Source of the DNA: Dysgonomonas gadei ATCC BAA-286
GTDB lineage: Bacteria > Bacteroidota > Bacteroidia > Bacteroidales > Dysgonomonadaceae
Reading direction: 5' to 3'
DNA length: 64,000 bases
Assembly: GCF_000213555.1 (NCBI RefSeq)
Contig: NZ_GL891980.1
Location: 186,001-250,000, forward strand
The position numbers and the translations under genes were made by a program. Below, one piece after another: positions 51,701-60,557 of this stretch; within the stretch, counting starts at the first letter, position 1, and every line of letters begins with the position of its first letter. The notes beneath the pieces were generated by a model, which made no database searches, was not told the origin of the DNA, and saw only the letters and a program-made list of their open reading frames with translations.

Positions 51701-53308
51701 CAACTCTTCACGAATAGGATCGATAGGCGGGTTTGTTACCTGCGCAAACAACTGACGGAAGTACGTAAACAGGCGTTGCGGCTTGTTCGACAAAACAGCC
51801 ACCGGTGCATCGTTACCCATTGAGGCGGTAGGTTCTTTTCCTTCCGCTGCCATAGGCGTCAGTATCTTTTCTATATCTTCCTTATAATAGCCGAATACTT
51901 TCAGCATTTTGGTATAGTCTTCCACATTATATTTAGGAGTCCTTCCTGAAGAAATATCATCGAGTGAAATACGGTTCTTTGCCAACCAATCGCGATAAGG
52001 ATATGCTTTTGCAAGTTTTTCTTTTAGCTCGGCATCATATTGTATAGTACCCTCTTCGGTATCTACCATCAGCATCTTACCCGGACGAAGGCGTCCTTTT
52101 TCCTTTATCTCGGACGGTTCGAACGGAAGTACTCCCATCTCTGAAGCCACTACCATAATACCACTATGAGTCATCAGGTAACGCGCAGGACGCAGACCGT
52201 TGCGGTCAAGCAATCCTCCTGCATATCGTCCGTCAGAAAACAGCAATGTAGCGGGACCATCCCACGGCTCCATAAATATACTATGATATTCATAGAAGGC
52301 TTTCAGATCATTCGAAATAGGATTCTTATCATTCCATGATTCCGGTACCATCATAGCCATAGCATGCGGAAGCGATTTCCCGGACATCACAAGAAATTCA
52401 AGTACATTATCGAATGAAGCGCTATCACTCATATGCGGCTGTACAATCGGCCATAGATCGCTGATATTACCTAATAATTCCGATTTTAGCACACTTTCGC
52501 GGGCTTCCATCCACAGGCGGTTACCTTTTATTGTATTGATCTCCCCATTGTGCGCCACCATACGGAAAGGGTGTGCCAAATCCCATGTAGGAAATGTATT
52601 GGTGCTGAAACGCGAGTGCACAAGCGCAATAGCACTTGTCAGATGCGGGTTCAGTAAATCGGGAAAATAATGACGGAGCTGCTCCGACGACAACATCCCT
52701 TTATATATAATACGCTTTGTGGATAAACTAACTATATAGAAAGCTTTCTTTGTATCTAAAGAGAATACCTTCGAATTGAAGATCTCCTTCTCTATCTTCT
52801 TACGAAGGATATAGAGCCGGTGTTCCAGTTCGTCCTGGGACATACCCTCTTCTCCAACTACAAATATCTGTTTTATATTCGGTTCATTCGAAAGAGCCAT
52901 TTCACCTAATATATCGCTATTGACAGGTACATCACGTACTGCCAGAAGCTTTAATCCTTCCTTGTCGATATATTGTGTAAGGGTAATCATGCAAGACTCC
53001 ATTTCTTTTTCACCCTTAGGCAAAAAGACGAGCCCTGTTCCATAATGTCCTTTTTCAGGGACTGGAATCCCTTGTAGTAGTATAAACTCGTGTGGTATCT
53101 GCAACATAATACCGGCACCGTCTCCGGTTTTGTTGTCTGCATTTTCTGCCCCACGGTGAGTCATGTTCTCCAATACACGGAGACCATTCTCAACGATGGC
53201 ATGGGATTTAGCACCCTTCATATGAAGCACCATCCCTACCCCGCATGCGTCATGCTCATAGGCCGGGTCATATAATCCGTGCTGTACTGCTGATTTTAAA
53301 TCCTGCAT
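48791..53308 (-). CDS. gltB: Glutamate synthase large subunit
   Basis: A 1505-residue enzyme that makes two glutamates from glutamine and 2-oxoglutarate. The ATG at 53308 gives MQDLKSAVQHGLYDPAYEHDA, a propeptide before the nucleophile Cys22 (ACGVGMV); a longer frame upstream crosses the promoter box and is rejected. In order: class II amidotransferase (22 to about 430), central domain, FMN domain (GAMSFGSISREAHEAM, GEGGELP, GCEGGTGASP), the 3Fe-4S cysteines in CIMMRKCHLNTCPVG, and the C-terminal beta-helix (GGRTVVLGKTGRNFAAGMSGG). gltD follows. Confidence 0.97.
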   Translation of the reverse strand: MQDLKSAVQHGLYDPAYEHDACGVGMVLHMKGAKSHAIVENGLRVLENMTHRGAENADNKTGDGAGIMLQIPHEFILLQGIPVPEKGHYGTGLVFLPKGEKEMESCMITLTQYIDKEGLKLLAVRDVPVNSDILGEMALSNEPNIKQIFVVGEEGMSQDELEHRLYILRKKIEKEIFNSKVFSLDTKKAFYIVSLSTKRIIYKGMLSSEQLRHYFPDLLNPHLTSAIALVHSRFSTNTFPTWDLAHPFRMVAHNGEINTIKGNRLWMEARESVLKSELLGNISDLWPIVQPHMSDSASFDNVLEFLVMSGKSLPHAMAMMVPESWNDKNPISNDLKAFYEYHSIFMEPWDGPATLLFSDGRYAGGLLDRNGLRPARYLMTHSGIMVVASEMGVLPFEPSEIKEKGRLRPGKMLMVDTEEGTIQYDAELKEKLAKAYPYRDWLAKNRISLDDISSGRTPKYNVEDYTKMLKVFGYYKEDIEKILTPMAAEGKEPTASMGNDAPVAVLSNKPQRLFTYFRQLFAQVTNPPIDPIREELVMSLAGYIGSLHKNILEPMPEHTKMVGLSNPFLSNRELDLLIHLQYKGFKCEVLPMLFDPKQGGTGLEKAIDELCKKAEKAVDNGNNYIILSDRGVNPDNAAIPCLLAVSAVHHYLVERRKRMQIDIVVESAEPREVMHFALLFGYGANAVNPYLALAVIEELVKKGDIHLDFHTAMKNYVKAINKGLLKTMSKMGISTLKSYIGAQIFEAVGISSAVIDKYFKGTTSKIEGVDLNDIASDTIEAYYEAFEEDFTDPSLISQGIYAWRRNGEYHAWNPETIMNLQMSTRLGSYKKFREYTNSIDKKPEKIFLRDFLDFDLAKKPIDISEVEPVSAITKRFVTGAMSFGSISREAHEAMAVAMNAIGGKSNTGEGGELPERFATNARSAIKQVASGRFGVTTEYLVNADELQIKIAQGAKPGEGGQLPGFKVDQIIAKTRHSIPGISLISPPPHHDIYSIEDLAQLIFDLKSVNPVAQISVKLVSESGVGTVAAGVAKAKADRIVISGCEGGTGASPASSIKHAGLPLEIGLAEVQQTLVLNNLRGQVYLQTDGQLKTGHDIIVAAMLGAEEFGFATSALIVLGCIMMRKCHLNTCPVGVATQNEELRKKFIGRSEYLVNYFNFLAEEVREHLASLGVKSLDEIVGRADLLKYVKSEANSKVEKLDLSRLIYFPAETKENAIHRIKNQEHKLDDVLDLKLITTSRLAIDKAMPVVISHTIRNTNRTVGAMLSGEIAKKYGNAGLPADTIQCTFQGAAGQSFGAFLAHGVTFKLEGDANDYVGKGLSGGKIIIVPPAVSTFKPEENIIAGNTLLYGATSGEIYINGRVGERFCVRNSGATAVVEGAGDHCCEYMTGGRTVVLGKTGRNFAAGMSGGVAYVYNIDGDFDYYCNMQMVELTLIEDTYDSKELRQLITNHYEYTNSPLAKHILDNWNTEVEKFMKVTPIEYKKVLQDEKLEAIKKKIAQVEFDY

Positions 53309-53370
53309 AGTTATTAGTTGATATATAATTGATAGAAAATTCGATTTCTGCCCCAAACTAAGACAGATGA

Positions 53371-53378
53371 CAAATATA
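53371..53378 (-). promoter_or_regulatory. Bacteroidetes -7 promoter box for gltBD
   Basis: The complement reads TATATTTG, 63 bases upstream of the chosen gltB start at 53308. Confidence 0.6.
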
Positions 53379-53521
53379 CAAATTTTCAACACATAAAATC
53401 TCCTTTTGTTCGAAAAAATGATTTTTTACATAAAAAGAATAGATTAACACTGCTTTATTTAACAAAAATCTATTTAAAATTATTTTTATACTGAATATCT
53501 GATAATATAATTGTTAATTAT

Positions 53522-53529
53522 TACTTTTG
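53522..53529 (+). promoter_or_regulatory. Bacteroidetes -7 promoter box for the 53563 lipoprotein
   Basis: TACTTTTG matches TAnnTTTG, 33 bases before the ATG. Confidence 0.55.
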
Positions 53530-53562
53530 ACATATCACTCATTAAATTAAAACATAAGAATT

Positions 53563-54237
53563 ATGAAAAAATTCCTGTCAGCAATCATCATGACAACATT
53601 CTTGTTTTCATGTGGAGGGGCACACAAAGACACCACATCTTCAGAAAAATCAACTACAGATTCAACTGATGTTATAACCTACGCGGATGTAAAAGACAAA
53701 TCTTTCGACGATTTGTTCAGAAAAGTAGAGCCTACCGAGTTGACTGAAAATGTATTCAAACTAGTAGGTAAAGATTATTCGGTGATTACAGCCGGCTCCG
53801 ATTCCCTCTACAACTCGATGACTGCAAGCTGGGGTGGCTGGGGACAACTATTCGAAGTGCCAGTTACCTGGTGCTTCCTGAATGCAAGCCGTTACACACT
53901 GGAATTTATAAAGAAAGAACAGAGTTATACCATGACATACTTCCCCGATCAGTTCAAAGATCAAGTGATAGCATTCGGCAGCAAGAGCGGAAGAAGCTCC
54001 GACAAGATGAAAGAAACAACATTGACCTATGTGAAAACTCCATCAGGCAATATCACATACAAAGAAGCCAAGCTAATAATAGAATGTAAACTGGTGGAAA
54101 TCACGGAGACCAATCCGAAAGACTTCTATTCTGAAAAAGGAAAAGAGTTTGTAGAAAAAGGAAAGAAAGACGGAAATGGCAAGGAATACCATAAACTTGT
54201 ATTTGGCGATATTACAGCAGTGTGGATAAGGAAATAG
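53563..54237 (+). CDS. Lipoprotein with flavin-reductase-like split-barrel domain
   Basis: A 224-residue protein. A lipoprotein signal (MKKFLSAIIMTTFLFS, Cys17) and a Ser/Thr-rich linker precede a domain from about residue 60. That domain has NSMTASWGGWGQLFEVPVTW, a pattern like the FMN-binding N-terminus of flavin-reductase-like split barrels, then FLNASRYTLEFIKKEQSYTM and a DFYSEKGKEF region. Most members of that fold are cytosolic, so an exported, lipid-anchored one is odd. It lies between gltB and glnN. The flavin call is from sequence pattern only. Confidence 0.78.
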   Translation: MKKFLSAIIMTTFLFSCGGAHKDTTSSEKSTTDSTDVITYADVKDKSFDDLFRKVEPTELTENVFKLVGKDYSVITAGSDSLYNSMTASWGGWGQLFEVPVTWCFLNASRYTLEFIKKEQSYTMTYFPDQFKDQVIAFGSKSGRSSDKMKETTLTYVKTPSGNITYKEAKLIIECKLVEITETNPKDFYSEKGKEFVEKGKKDGNGKEYHKLVFGDITAVWIRK

Positions 54238-54256
54238 AACGGATATAAATAAAAAG

Positions 54257-54290
54257 AATCCCGGCCTCTTACGAAGCCGGGATTTTTCAT
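54257..54290. terminator. Bidirectional terminator between the 53563 lipoprotein and glnN
   Basis: AATCCCGGC and GCCGGGATT form a 9-base GC-rich stem with a 10-base loop, flanked by AAAAAG and TTTCATT. Confidence 0.92.
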
Positions 54291-54304
54291 TATAATAAAA
54301 GCGA

Positions 54305-56482
54305 TTAGCGAATAAAAAGTAACTCTCTATATTTAGCCAATGGCCACATTTCGTTATCTACGATCAGCTCCAGCTTATCGACATGATAACGGATCTCGTC
54401 CAGATAAGGTGCCACATTATCGTGGTATGCGATAGCTTTTTCGCGTTCACTCTCGATATTATTCGCAATCTTACGAGCGTCTATCATTTCGTGTACCTTA
54501 GCATTTATTGCATTCACATGAGTAGAGACTTTTTCGATCAACCTCAATTGCTCTGCTCCCAATGTCTTATAATCATCTGAGACTTCTTTCAGTTTCGATA
54601 CATTAGTCAGCAAAATAGATTGGTAAGAGATTGCCACAGGAATAATGTGATTCAAAGCCAAATCTCCGAGTACACGTGATTCTATCTGAATTTTCTTAGT
54701 ATAAGTTTCCCATTTCACTTCGTTACGGGCATGCAATTCTACTTCCGAAAGGATACCTGTAAACGTTTTGATACTTTGTTTCGATGTATACGCATCATAA
54801 ATCACAGGAACGCTGGTTTCGCAATCCAACTTACGTTTCTTAGCTTCAGCCTTCCACTCATCACTATAACCATTTCCATTGAAACGGATAGGACGTGATT
54901 CTTTGATGTATTTCTTCAATACTTCATACAAGGCTTCTTCTTTAGATTTACCTTTAGATATAAGGCCATCCACTTCTTCTTTAAACAGTCGAAGTTGCTC
55001 GGCAACAGAAGCATTCAACGCCGTCATAGCAGAAGCACAGTTTGCCGATGAACCTACTGCACGGAATTCGAAACGGTTACCTGTAAAGGCAAACGGAGAT
55101 GTACGGTTACGGTCGGTATTATCTAGAAGGATTTCAGGAATCTGCCCTACACCAAGGCTGATTTGCTTTTTGCTGTCAACCACAATGGCGTCTTTAACCG
55201 CGCTCTTCTCAAACTTATCGAGTATATCGCTTACCTGTGAGCCAAGGAAAACGGATATAATAGCGGGAGGCGCTTCATTTGCACCTAAACGGTGAGCATT
55301 TGTAGCAGAAGATATAGATGCTTTCAGCAATCCGTTATTTTTATGCACTGCCGCAAGAATATTCGCCACAAAAGTGATGAAGCGCAGGTTTTCCACCTGA
55401 TCTTTACCCGGAGACAGCAGGTTGATACCTGTATCGGTACTTAGCGACCAGTTATTATGCTTACCCGAACCATTGATTCCCTTGAACGGTTTTTCGTGGA
55501 ACAATATACGGAATGAATGTTTACGCGCTACCTTATCCATCACCGACATCACCAGCAGGTTATGGTCTACGGCCAGATTACACTCTTCATATATAGGAGC
55601 CAACTCAAACTGGTTAGGCGCAACCTCGTTGTGGCGGGTCTTTACAGGAATACCCAAAGCATAAGACTCATACTCCAGCTCCTCCATAAAGCGTTGTACA
55701 CGCTCAGGTATAGAACCGAAATAGTGATCTTCCAACTGTTGATTTTTAGCGCTCTCGTGACTCATCAACGTTCTTCCTGTCAGAGCCAGATCGGGGCGAG
55801 CCATGAAAAGATCTTCATCTACAAGGAAGTATTCTTGTTCCCAACCCAGATTGGATTGTACTTTCTTTACATCTTTATTAAAATAGTGAACCACTTCGGT
55901 CGCAGCCTTATCTACTGCCGCCAGTGCTTTCAGCAATGGAGTTTTATAGTCGAGTGCCTCACCAGTGTAAGAGATAAATATAGTAGGGATACACAATGTA
56001 TTGCCAACAATAAATGCAGGAGAAGACGGATCCCATGCCGAGTATCCGCGAGCCTCGAATGTATTGCGAAGACCTCCCGATGGGAAACTGGACGCATCCG
56101 GTTCCTGTTGCGCCAGAAGCTTTCCTTCAAATTCTTCTATCAGGCCGCCCTGTCCGTCATGTTCTACAAAAGCGTCATGTTTTTCGGCAGTTCCGTCCGT
56201 CAACGGATGAAACCAGTGTGTATAGTGAGTCACACCATTTTCCAAAGCCCACATACGCATACCTGCAGCTACGTGCTCAGCTAGGTTACGATTTACAGAA
56301 CCTCCTTTATCGATAGCATTATTCAGCGCTTTGAAAGTTTCTTTCGAAAGATATTTGGTCATAGCTTTACGATTAAACACTTTCTCTCCATAATATTCCG
56401 ATGTCTTCTTTTCCGGTTTTCGCACCTCTACCGGTTTTCTTTCCGAGGCCATCGCTACTGCTCTAAAACGTAACTTTGTCAT
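54305..56482 (-). CDS. glnN: Glutamine synthetase type III
   Basis: A 725-residue GSIII, far longer than GSI, found mostly in Bacteroidetes and cyanobacteria; it makes glutamine from glutamate, ammonia and ATP. Motifs include THWFHPLTDGTAEKHDAF, GWEQEYFLVDEDLF, TRHNEVAPNQFELAPIYEE, FHEKPFKGINGSGKHNNWSL (ATP and ammonia sites) and NRTSPFAFTGNRFEFRAVGS. A second in-frame ATG lies 10 codons in. It is transcribed after dapF and dapL, but the 117-base gap before it holds no clear promoter box. Confidence 0.97.
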   Translation of the reverse strand: MTKLRFRAVAMASERKPVEVRKPEKKTSEYYGEKVFNRKAMTKYLSKETFKALNNAIDKGGSVNRNLAEHVAAGMRMWALENGVTHYTHWFHPLTDGTAEKHDAFVEHDGQGGLIEEFEGKLLAQQEPDASSFPSGGLRNTFEARGYSAWDPSSPAFIVGNTLCIPTIFISYTGEALDYKTPLLKALAAVDKAATEVVHYFNKDVKKVQSNLGWEQEYFLVDEDLFMARPDLALTGRTLMSHESAKNQQLEDHYFGSIPERVQRFMEELEYESYALGIPVKTRHNEVAPNQFELAPIYEECNLAVDHNLLVMSVMDKVARKHSFRILFHEKPFKGINGSGKHNNWSLSTDTGINLLSPGKDQVENLRFITFVANILAAVHKNNGLLKASISSATNAHRLGANEAPPAIISVFLGSQVSDILDKFEKSAVKDAIVVDSKKQISLGVGQIPEILLDNTDRNRTSPFAFTGNRFEFRAVGSSANCASAMTALNASVAEQLRLFKEEVDGLISKGKSKEEALYEVLKKYIKESRPIRFNGNGYSDEWKAEAKKRKLDCETSVPVIYDAYTSKQSIKTFTGILSEVELHARNEVKWETYTKKIQIESRVLGDLALNHIIPVAISYQSILLTNVSKLKEVSDDYKTLGAEQLRLIEKVSTHVNAINAKVHEMIDARKIANNIESEREKAIAYHDNVAPYLDEIRYHVDKLELIVDNEMWPLAKYRELLFIR

Positions 56483-56599
56483 AAACTTGTTTTTATTGAG
56501 TTATATAGATTTTATTTCAAAATTTGGCCTACGCCGATTTTCAATTCATGTTTCAAGATTTCAATATTTTGTATACCAATAAAATACAGAATATTATTA

Positions 56600-57832
56600 T
56601 TAAATAGATATCTTCCTGAGACGGCTTACCGCCTCTTTTGTATTCTCTAACGTACCGAACGCCGTCAACCGCAGATACCCTTCTCCACTTGGACCAAATC
56701 CAACTCCGGGAGTACCTACGACATTCAACTCATTGAGCAGATAGTCGAAAAATCCCCACGAAGTCATACCGCTAGGGGTTTTCACCCAAATGTATGGAGA
56801 ATTAACTCCTCCATAAACTTTCAGACCTTGCGCACTAAGCCCTTCACGGATAATCTTAGCATTATTCAGGTAATAACCGATCGTCTCCTTCACCTGCTTT
56901 TTACCCTCGACGGAATAACAGGCTTCGGCAGCACGTTGTATAATATACGGTACACCATTAAATTTGGTAGTATGCCGTCTGTTCCACAATTTATTCAATG
57001 ACACCTTCTCTCCGGATTTAGTATACCCCATCAGCGCTTTTGGCACTACGGTGTATGCACAACGCGTACCGGTAAACCCTGCAGTTTTAGAGAAGCTGCG
57101 AAATTCAATAGCGACTTCTTTTGCTCCTTCTATCTCGTAGATACTGTGAGGAACATCACTTTCGGTGATAAATGCTTCATAAGCACTATCGAAAAGAATA
57201 AGCGCTTTGTTCTTTAAGGCATAATCTACCCATATCTTCAACTGATCTTTTGTCAAAGTCGTACCTGTCGGATTATTCGGATAACACAAATAGATTATAT
57301 CTACTTTTTCGGTTGGCAACGAAGGCACAAAGTCGTTCTCCGCAGTACATGGAAGATATACAACCTTACTCCATTTGCCATTGTCTAGCAAATCACCGGC
57401 ACGACCAGCCATCACATTAGTGTCCACATAAACAGGATAAACAGGATCAGTAATGGCAACAATATTATCAAGTCCGAGAATATCTCCTATATTACCTGTA
57501 TCACTCTTAGAACCGTCACTGACAAACACTTCATCTGCCGAAATATCCAGCCCGCGTGCCTTATAATCGTTTTCTACAATTGTATTTACAAGGAAGTCAT
57601 AACCCTGCTCCGGACCATATCCCCTGAAGGTAGCTGCATGGGCCATCTCGTCCACAGCTTTGTGCATCGCTTCTATCGAAGCCTGCGGAAGAGGTTTTGT
57701 CACATCTCCAATACCCAGACGGATAATAGTTGCGTCGGGGTGTGCAGTTTTAAATTCGTTTACTTTGCGTGCAATATCCGAGAACAGGTAGCTTCCCGGG
57801 AGCTTTGTATAATTTTCGTTTATTAATATCAT
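56600..57832 (-). CDS. dapL: LL-diaminopimelate aminotransferase
   Basis: A 410-residue class I aminotransferase that makes LL-diaminopimelate directly from tetrahydrodipicolinate, bypassing the acylated route. It has YTKLPGSYLFSDIARKVNEF, LGIGDVTKPLP, YPVYVDTNVMAGRAG, YLCYPNNPTGTTL, the PLP lysine block FRSFSKTAGFTGTRCAYTVVP and RAAEACYSVEG. These match DapL better than aspartate aminotransferase. It follows dapF, which uses its product. Confidence 0.95.
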   Translation of the reverse strand: MILINENYTKLPGSYLFSDIARKVNEFKTAHPDATIIRLGIGDVTKPLPQASIEAMHKAVDEMAHAATFRGYGPEQGYDFLVNTIVENDYKARGLDISADEVFVSDGSKSDTGNIGDILGLDNIVAITDPVYPVYVDTNVMAGRAGDLLDNGKWSKVVYLPCTAENDFVPSLPTEKVDIIYLCYPNNPTGTTLTKDQLKIWVDYALKNKALILFDSAYEAFITESDVPHSIYEIEGAKEVAIEFRSFSKTAGFTGTRCAYTVVPKALMGYTKSGEKVSLNKLWNRRHTTKFNGVPYIIQRAAEACYSVEGKKQVKETIGYYLNNAKIIREGLSAQGLKVYGGVNSPYIWVKTPSGMTSWGFFDYLLNELNVVGTPGVGFGPSGEGYLRLTAFGTLENTKEAVSRLRKISI

Positions 57833-57957
57833 TTTCCTAATTTGATGATGGACAATATACCGATGTGCCAGTTTCGCAATGCGACGTACAAGATCGGTCT
57901 GTCTATTTTATTAATTCGTTTCTTCTCAATTTACTACTTATTTCACATATCGGCACA

Positions 57958-58800
57958 TTAGCCAATTAATTCACCTTCGAATACTGTAACAGCTTCACCT
58001 GTCATATATACATGGTTATTAAGGACATCCCACTCTATTTTGAGATCACCACCCAGCAAATGTATCGTTATATCCCTGTCGCAATGATTATTCAATACAG
58101 CAGCTACAGCGGCAGCACATGCTCCGGTCCCGCAAGCCAAAGTCTCCCCTGCTCCACGCTCCCAAACACGCATATTTAAAGTATTGCGATCTACTACTTC
58201 GATAAATTCCGTATTTGTCTTGCGCGGGAAAATAGGATTCGTTTCGAATTTAGGGCCCAATACAGGCAAATCCAAATCTTTAATTCCTTTCATAAATACC
58301 ACTGCGTGTGGATTTCCCATCGACACACACGATATCTTCCATATCTTACCATCTATATCCAAAGGGTATTCCAATACAGGCTCCTCTGCCACCCGTACAG
58401 GAATTAAAGTAGGAGCGAGTATAGGTTCACCCATATCCACTGTCACTTTACGTGCAATAGCATCCCCATCTTTTAATGTGATATATTTCACACCGGCTTT
58501 GGTCTCCAGCGTTATTTCTTTTTTATCGGTCAGCCCGTTATCATACACATATTTACCTACACAGCGCGAAGCATTACCGCACATCTCAGCTTCCGAACCA
58601 TCAGAATTGAACATCTGCATTCTAAAATCGCATATATCTGAGGGCAATATCAGTACTAACCCATCGGAACCAATACCAAAGTGACGGTTACTCAAGCGGA
58701 CTGCCAACTCAGAAGGATTATCTATTTGCTGAGTAAAACCATTCATATAAATATAGTCATTACCGGCACCCTGCATTTTGGTAAATTTCAATTTCTTCAT
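57958..58800 (-). CDS. dapF: Diaminopimelate epimerase
   Basis: A 280-residue cofactor-free epimerase that turns LL- into meso-diaminopimelate. It begins KKLKFTKMQGAGNDYIYMNG and has both active-site cysteine blocks, MFNSDGSEAEMCGNASRCVG (about residues 64-83) and ETLACGTGACAAAVAAV (about 213-229). It is first in a dapF-dapL order on the minus strand, with a 125-base spacer in which I see nothing specific. Confidence 0.97.
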   Translation of the reverse strand: MKKLKFTKMQGAGNDYIYMNGFTQQIDNPSELAVRLSNRHFGIGSDGLVLILPSDICDFRMQMFNSDGSEAEMCGNASRCVGKYVYDNGLTDKKEITLETKAGVKYITLKDGDAIARKVTVDMGEPILAPTLIPVRVAEEPVLEYPLDIDGKIWKISCVSMGNPHAVVFMKGIKDLDLPVLGPKFETNPIFPRKTNTEFIEVVDRNTLNMRVWERGAGETLACGTGACAAAVAAVLNNHCDRDITIHLLGGDLKIEWDVLNNHVYMTGEAVTVFEGELIG

Positions 58801-59291
58801 CCTCTATTCCGTCCTCTTTTTGAGTGTTATATTATTTCTATTTTCAAGATGCAAATTTCGTACAAATTATTCGATTTCGCAAGAAATTTGTATCATTTTT
58901 TCATTTTTAATAAAATAAAAAATCTTTTTGACTTGTTAATTTTCAAAATAACAATCATAAAGACAGAACGCAAGACCAAATGATTTACAAATGTCACCCC
59001 TTTCTTAAATTACACACCTTTAATCCATATTTTCACTATTTATTTGAGCAAAATATTTCTTTTAAACACCTTATAATATCCAACATTAAAACGACCTTAC
59101 ACAAAGCCCATATTTCAGAATGAAATGTTAAGAAAATAGTTCCTTATTCCATATAAAATTTCCATCTTTGTACCCTTCAAAATCCGGATTTTAGATTTTG
59201 AAGAAATAACAACCTGGAATAACGTGTAGCCTGCCCTTTTACAAAACGCACAGACTACCATTTTAATTATCGGATAATAACGGATAGAACT
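58801..59291. other. Divergent spacer between dapF and the GT87-type gene
   Basis: About 490 AT-rich bases with no supported gene. CATCTTTG at 59163-59170 is one mismatch from the -7 consensus and may serve the plus-strand gene at 59292. No repeat or RNA structure was recognised. Confidence 0.5.
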
Positions 59292-60500
59292 ATGAGCTCT
59301 ATTGTTAATTTTTTCAGAAAACCTATATTTTCCGACAAAAGATTTCTTCTTTTTGTATGGACTCTCATTCCCATAATAGGTGCACTGAAGGCCAGCCGCA
59401 TCCATAATAATTATAAAATATTCAGTGGTTCATTCTATCATGCTCTTGAACAGGTCAATATATACGCACCCTATCCGGCCGAGCATCACGACATGTTTTA
59501 TTACGGCCCTGTCTTTACTGTGATTATAGCGCCGTTTGCACTCCTGCCCGACAGGCTCGGGATATTACTCTGGGATGTAGCAATGAGCCTGACCCTGTTC
59601 TTTGCCGTTTACTATCTGCCAATCGCCTGGAGAAGAAAATACCTGTTTTTCTACATAATAGGAGTAGACCTCTACACCTGCGTAATGAACAGCCAGACAA
59701 ACGGCCTGATTGCCGCGTTAGTTATCGGCAGCTTTATTTGCATACGGAAAGAGAAAGATTTCTGGGCTGCATGTTTTATTATGCTCGGCACTTTTATAAA
59801 ACTATATGGCATAGTGGGATTGAGTTTATTCTTTTTCTCAAAACACAAAGGGAAGCTTATAATATACATGGTAGTCTGGGCTGCCATATTCTTTGCCCTG
59901 CCAATGTTGATATCTTCCCCTGGATTTGTCGTACAGAGCTATCAAGACTGGCTCCACGCTCTATCTGCTAAAAATGTAATGAATATAACCAATTTTTCAC
60001 AGGACATATCCGCTATCGGCCTCATAAGAAGATGCTTCAATATTCTGGACGCATCACCATTATATATAATTGTACCGGGACTTGTATTATTTGCCCTTCA
60101 ATACATAAAGATCAAATGTTACGACGACCTGACCTACCAAATCGGCATTCTGGCATCCGCCTTATTCTTTATTGTCCTTTTCAGCACCGGCTCCGAAAAA
60201 GAGACATACATTATTGCCATGACAGCCTTAGCCTTTTGGTACAGCCTGCAAAAGTATCCGAAAAACAAATGGATAGCCGGACTACTGATATTCACCATAT
60301 TCTGGACACTGATAACATCGTCCCATATATTCCCGAAGAGTATACACGACGATGTATTTAAAAGATATTCACTGAAAGCAATTCCAAGCCTTGCCGTATG
60401 GCTTATACTCGTATATCAATTAGTCACATCACGGGGCATAATAAAACAATTCGATCCGAACGATTACACCAAAGAAGAAAGAATAAAAGAAGGTATATAA
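59292..60500 (+). CDS. Membrane glycosyltransferase, GT87/DUF2029-like
   Basis: A 402-residue polytopic protein with about nine to eleven hydrophobic segments. Periplasmic-side acidic motifs near the N-terminus (APYPAEHHDMFYYGPVFTV) and the layout fit polyprenyl-phosphate-sugar-dependent GT87 mannosyltransferase-like proteins. Later marks are NSQTNGLIAALVIGSF and LGTFIKLYGIVGLSLFF. The sugar and acceptor are unknown. It stands alone between dapF and asnB and ends at a hairpin shared with asnB. Confidence 0.75.
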   Translation: MSSIVNFFRKPIFSDKRFLLFVWTLIPIIGALKASRIHNNYKIFSGSFYHALEQVNIYAPYPAEHHDMFYYGPVFTVIIAPFALLPDRLGILLWDVAMSLTLFFAVYYLPIAWRRKYLFFYIIGVDLYTCVMNSQTNGLIAALVIGSFICIRKEKDFWAACFIMLGTFIKLYGIVGLSLFFFSKHKGKLIIYMVVWAAIFFALPMLISSPGFVVQSYQDWLHALSAKNVMNITNFSQDISAIGLIRRCFNILDASPLYIIVPGLVLFALQYIKIKCYDDLTYQIGILASALFFIVLFSTGSEKETYIIAMTALAFWYSLQKYPKNKWIAGLLIFTIFWTLITSSHIFPKSIHDDVFKRYSLKAIPSLAVWLILVYQLVTSRGIIKQFDPNDYTKEERIKEGI

Positions 60501-60505
60501 AAGAA

Positions 60506-60533
60506 AAGCAGAGAAATACGCACTTCTCTGCTT
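60506..60533. terminator. Bidirectional terminator between the GT87-type gene and asnB
   Basis: AAGCAGAGAA and TTCTCTGCTT form a perfect 10-base stem with an 8-base loop between convergent genes. Confidence 0.82.
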
Positions 60534-60557
60534 CTATATTTTTATATACCACAATCA

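Noticed and set aside
53309..53392. 28-residue N-terminal extension of GltB
   Set aside because: It overlaps the TATATTTG promoter box and would place a hydrophobic stretch before the propeptide; the ATG at 53308 leaves a normal propeptide before Cys22.
59115..59405. 96-codon minus-strand frame overlapping the start of the GT87-type gene
   Set aside because: Low-complexity basic composition, no family pattern, and antisense overlap with a clear membrane protein.
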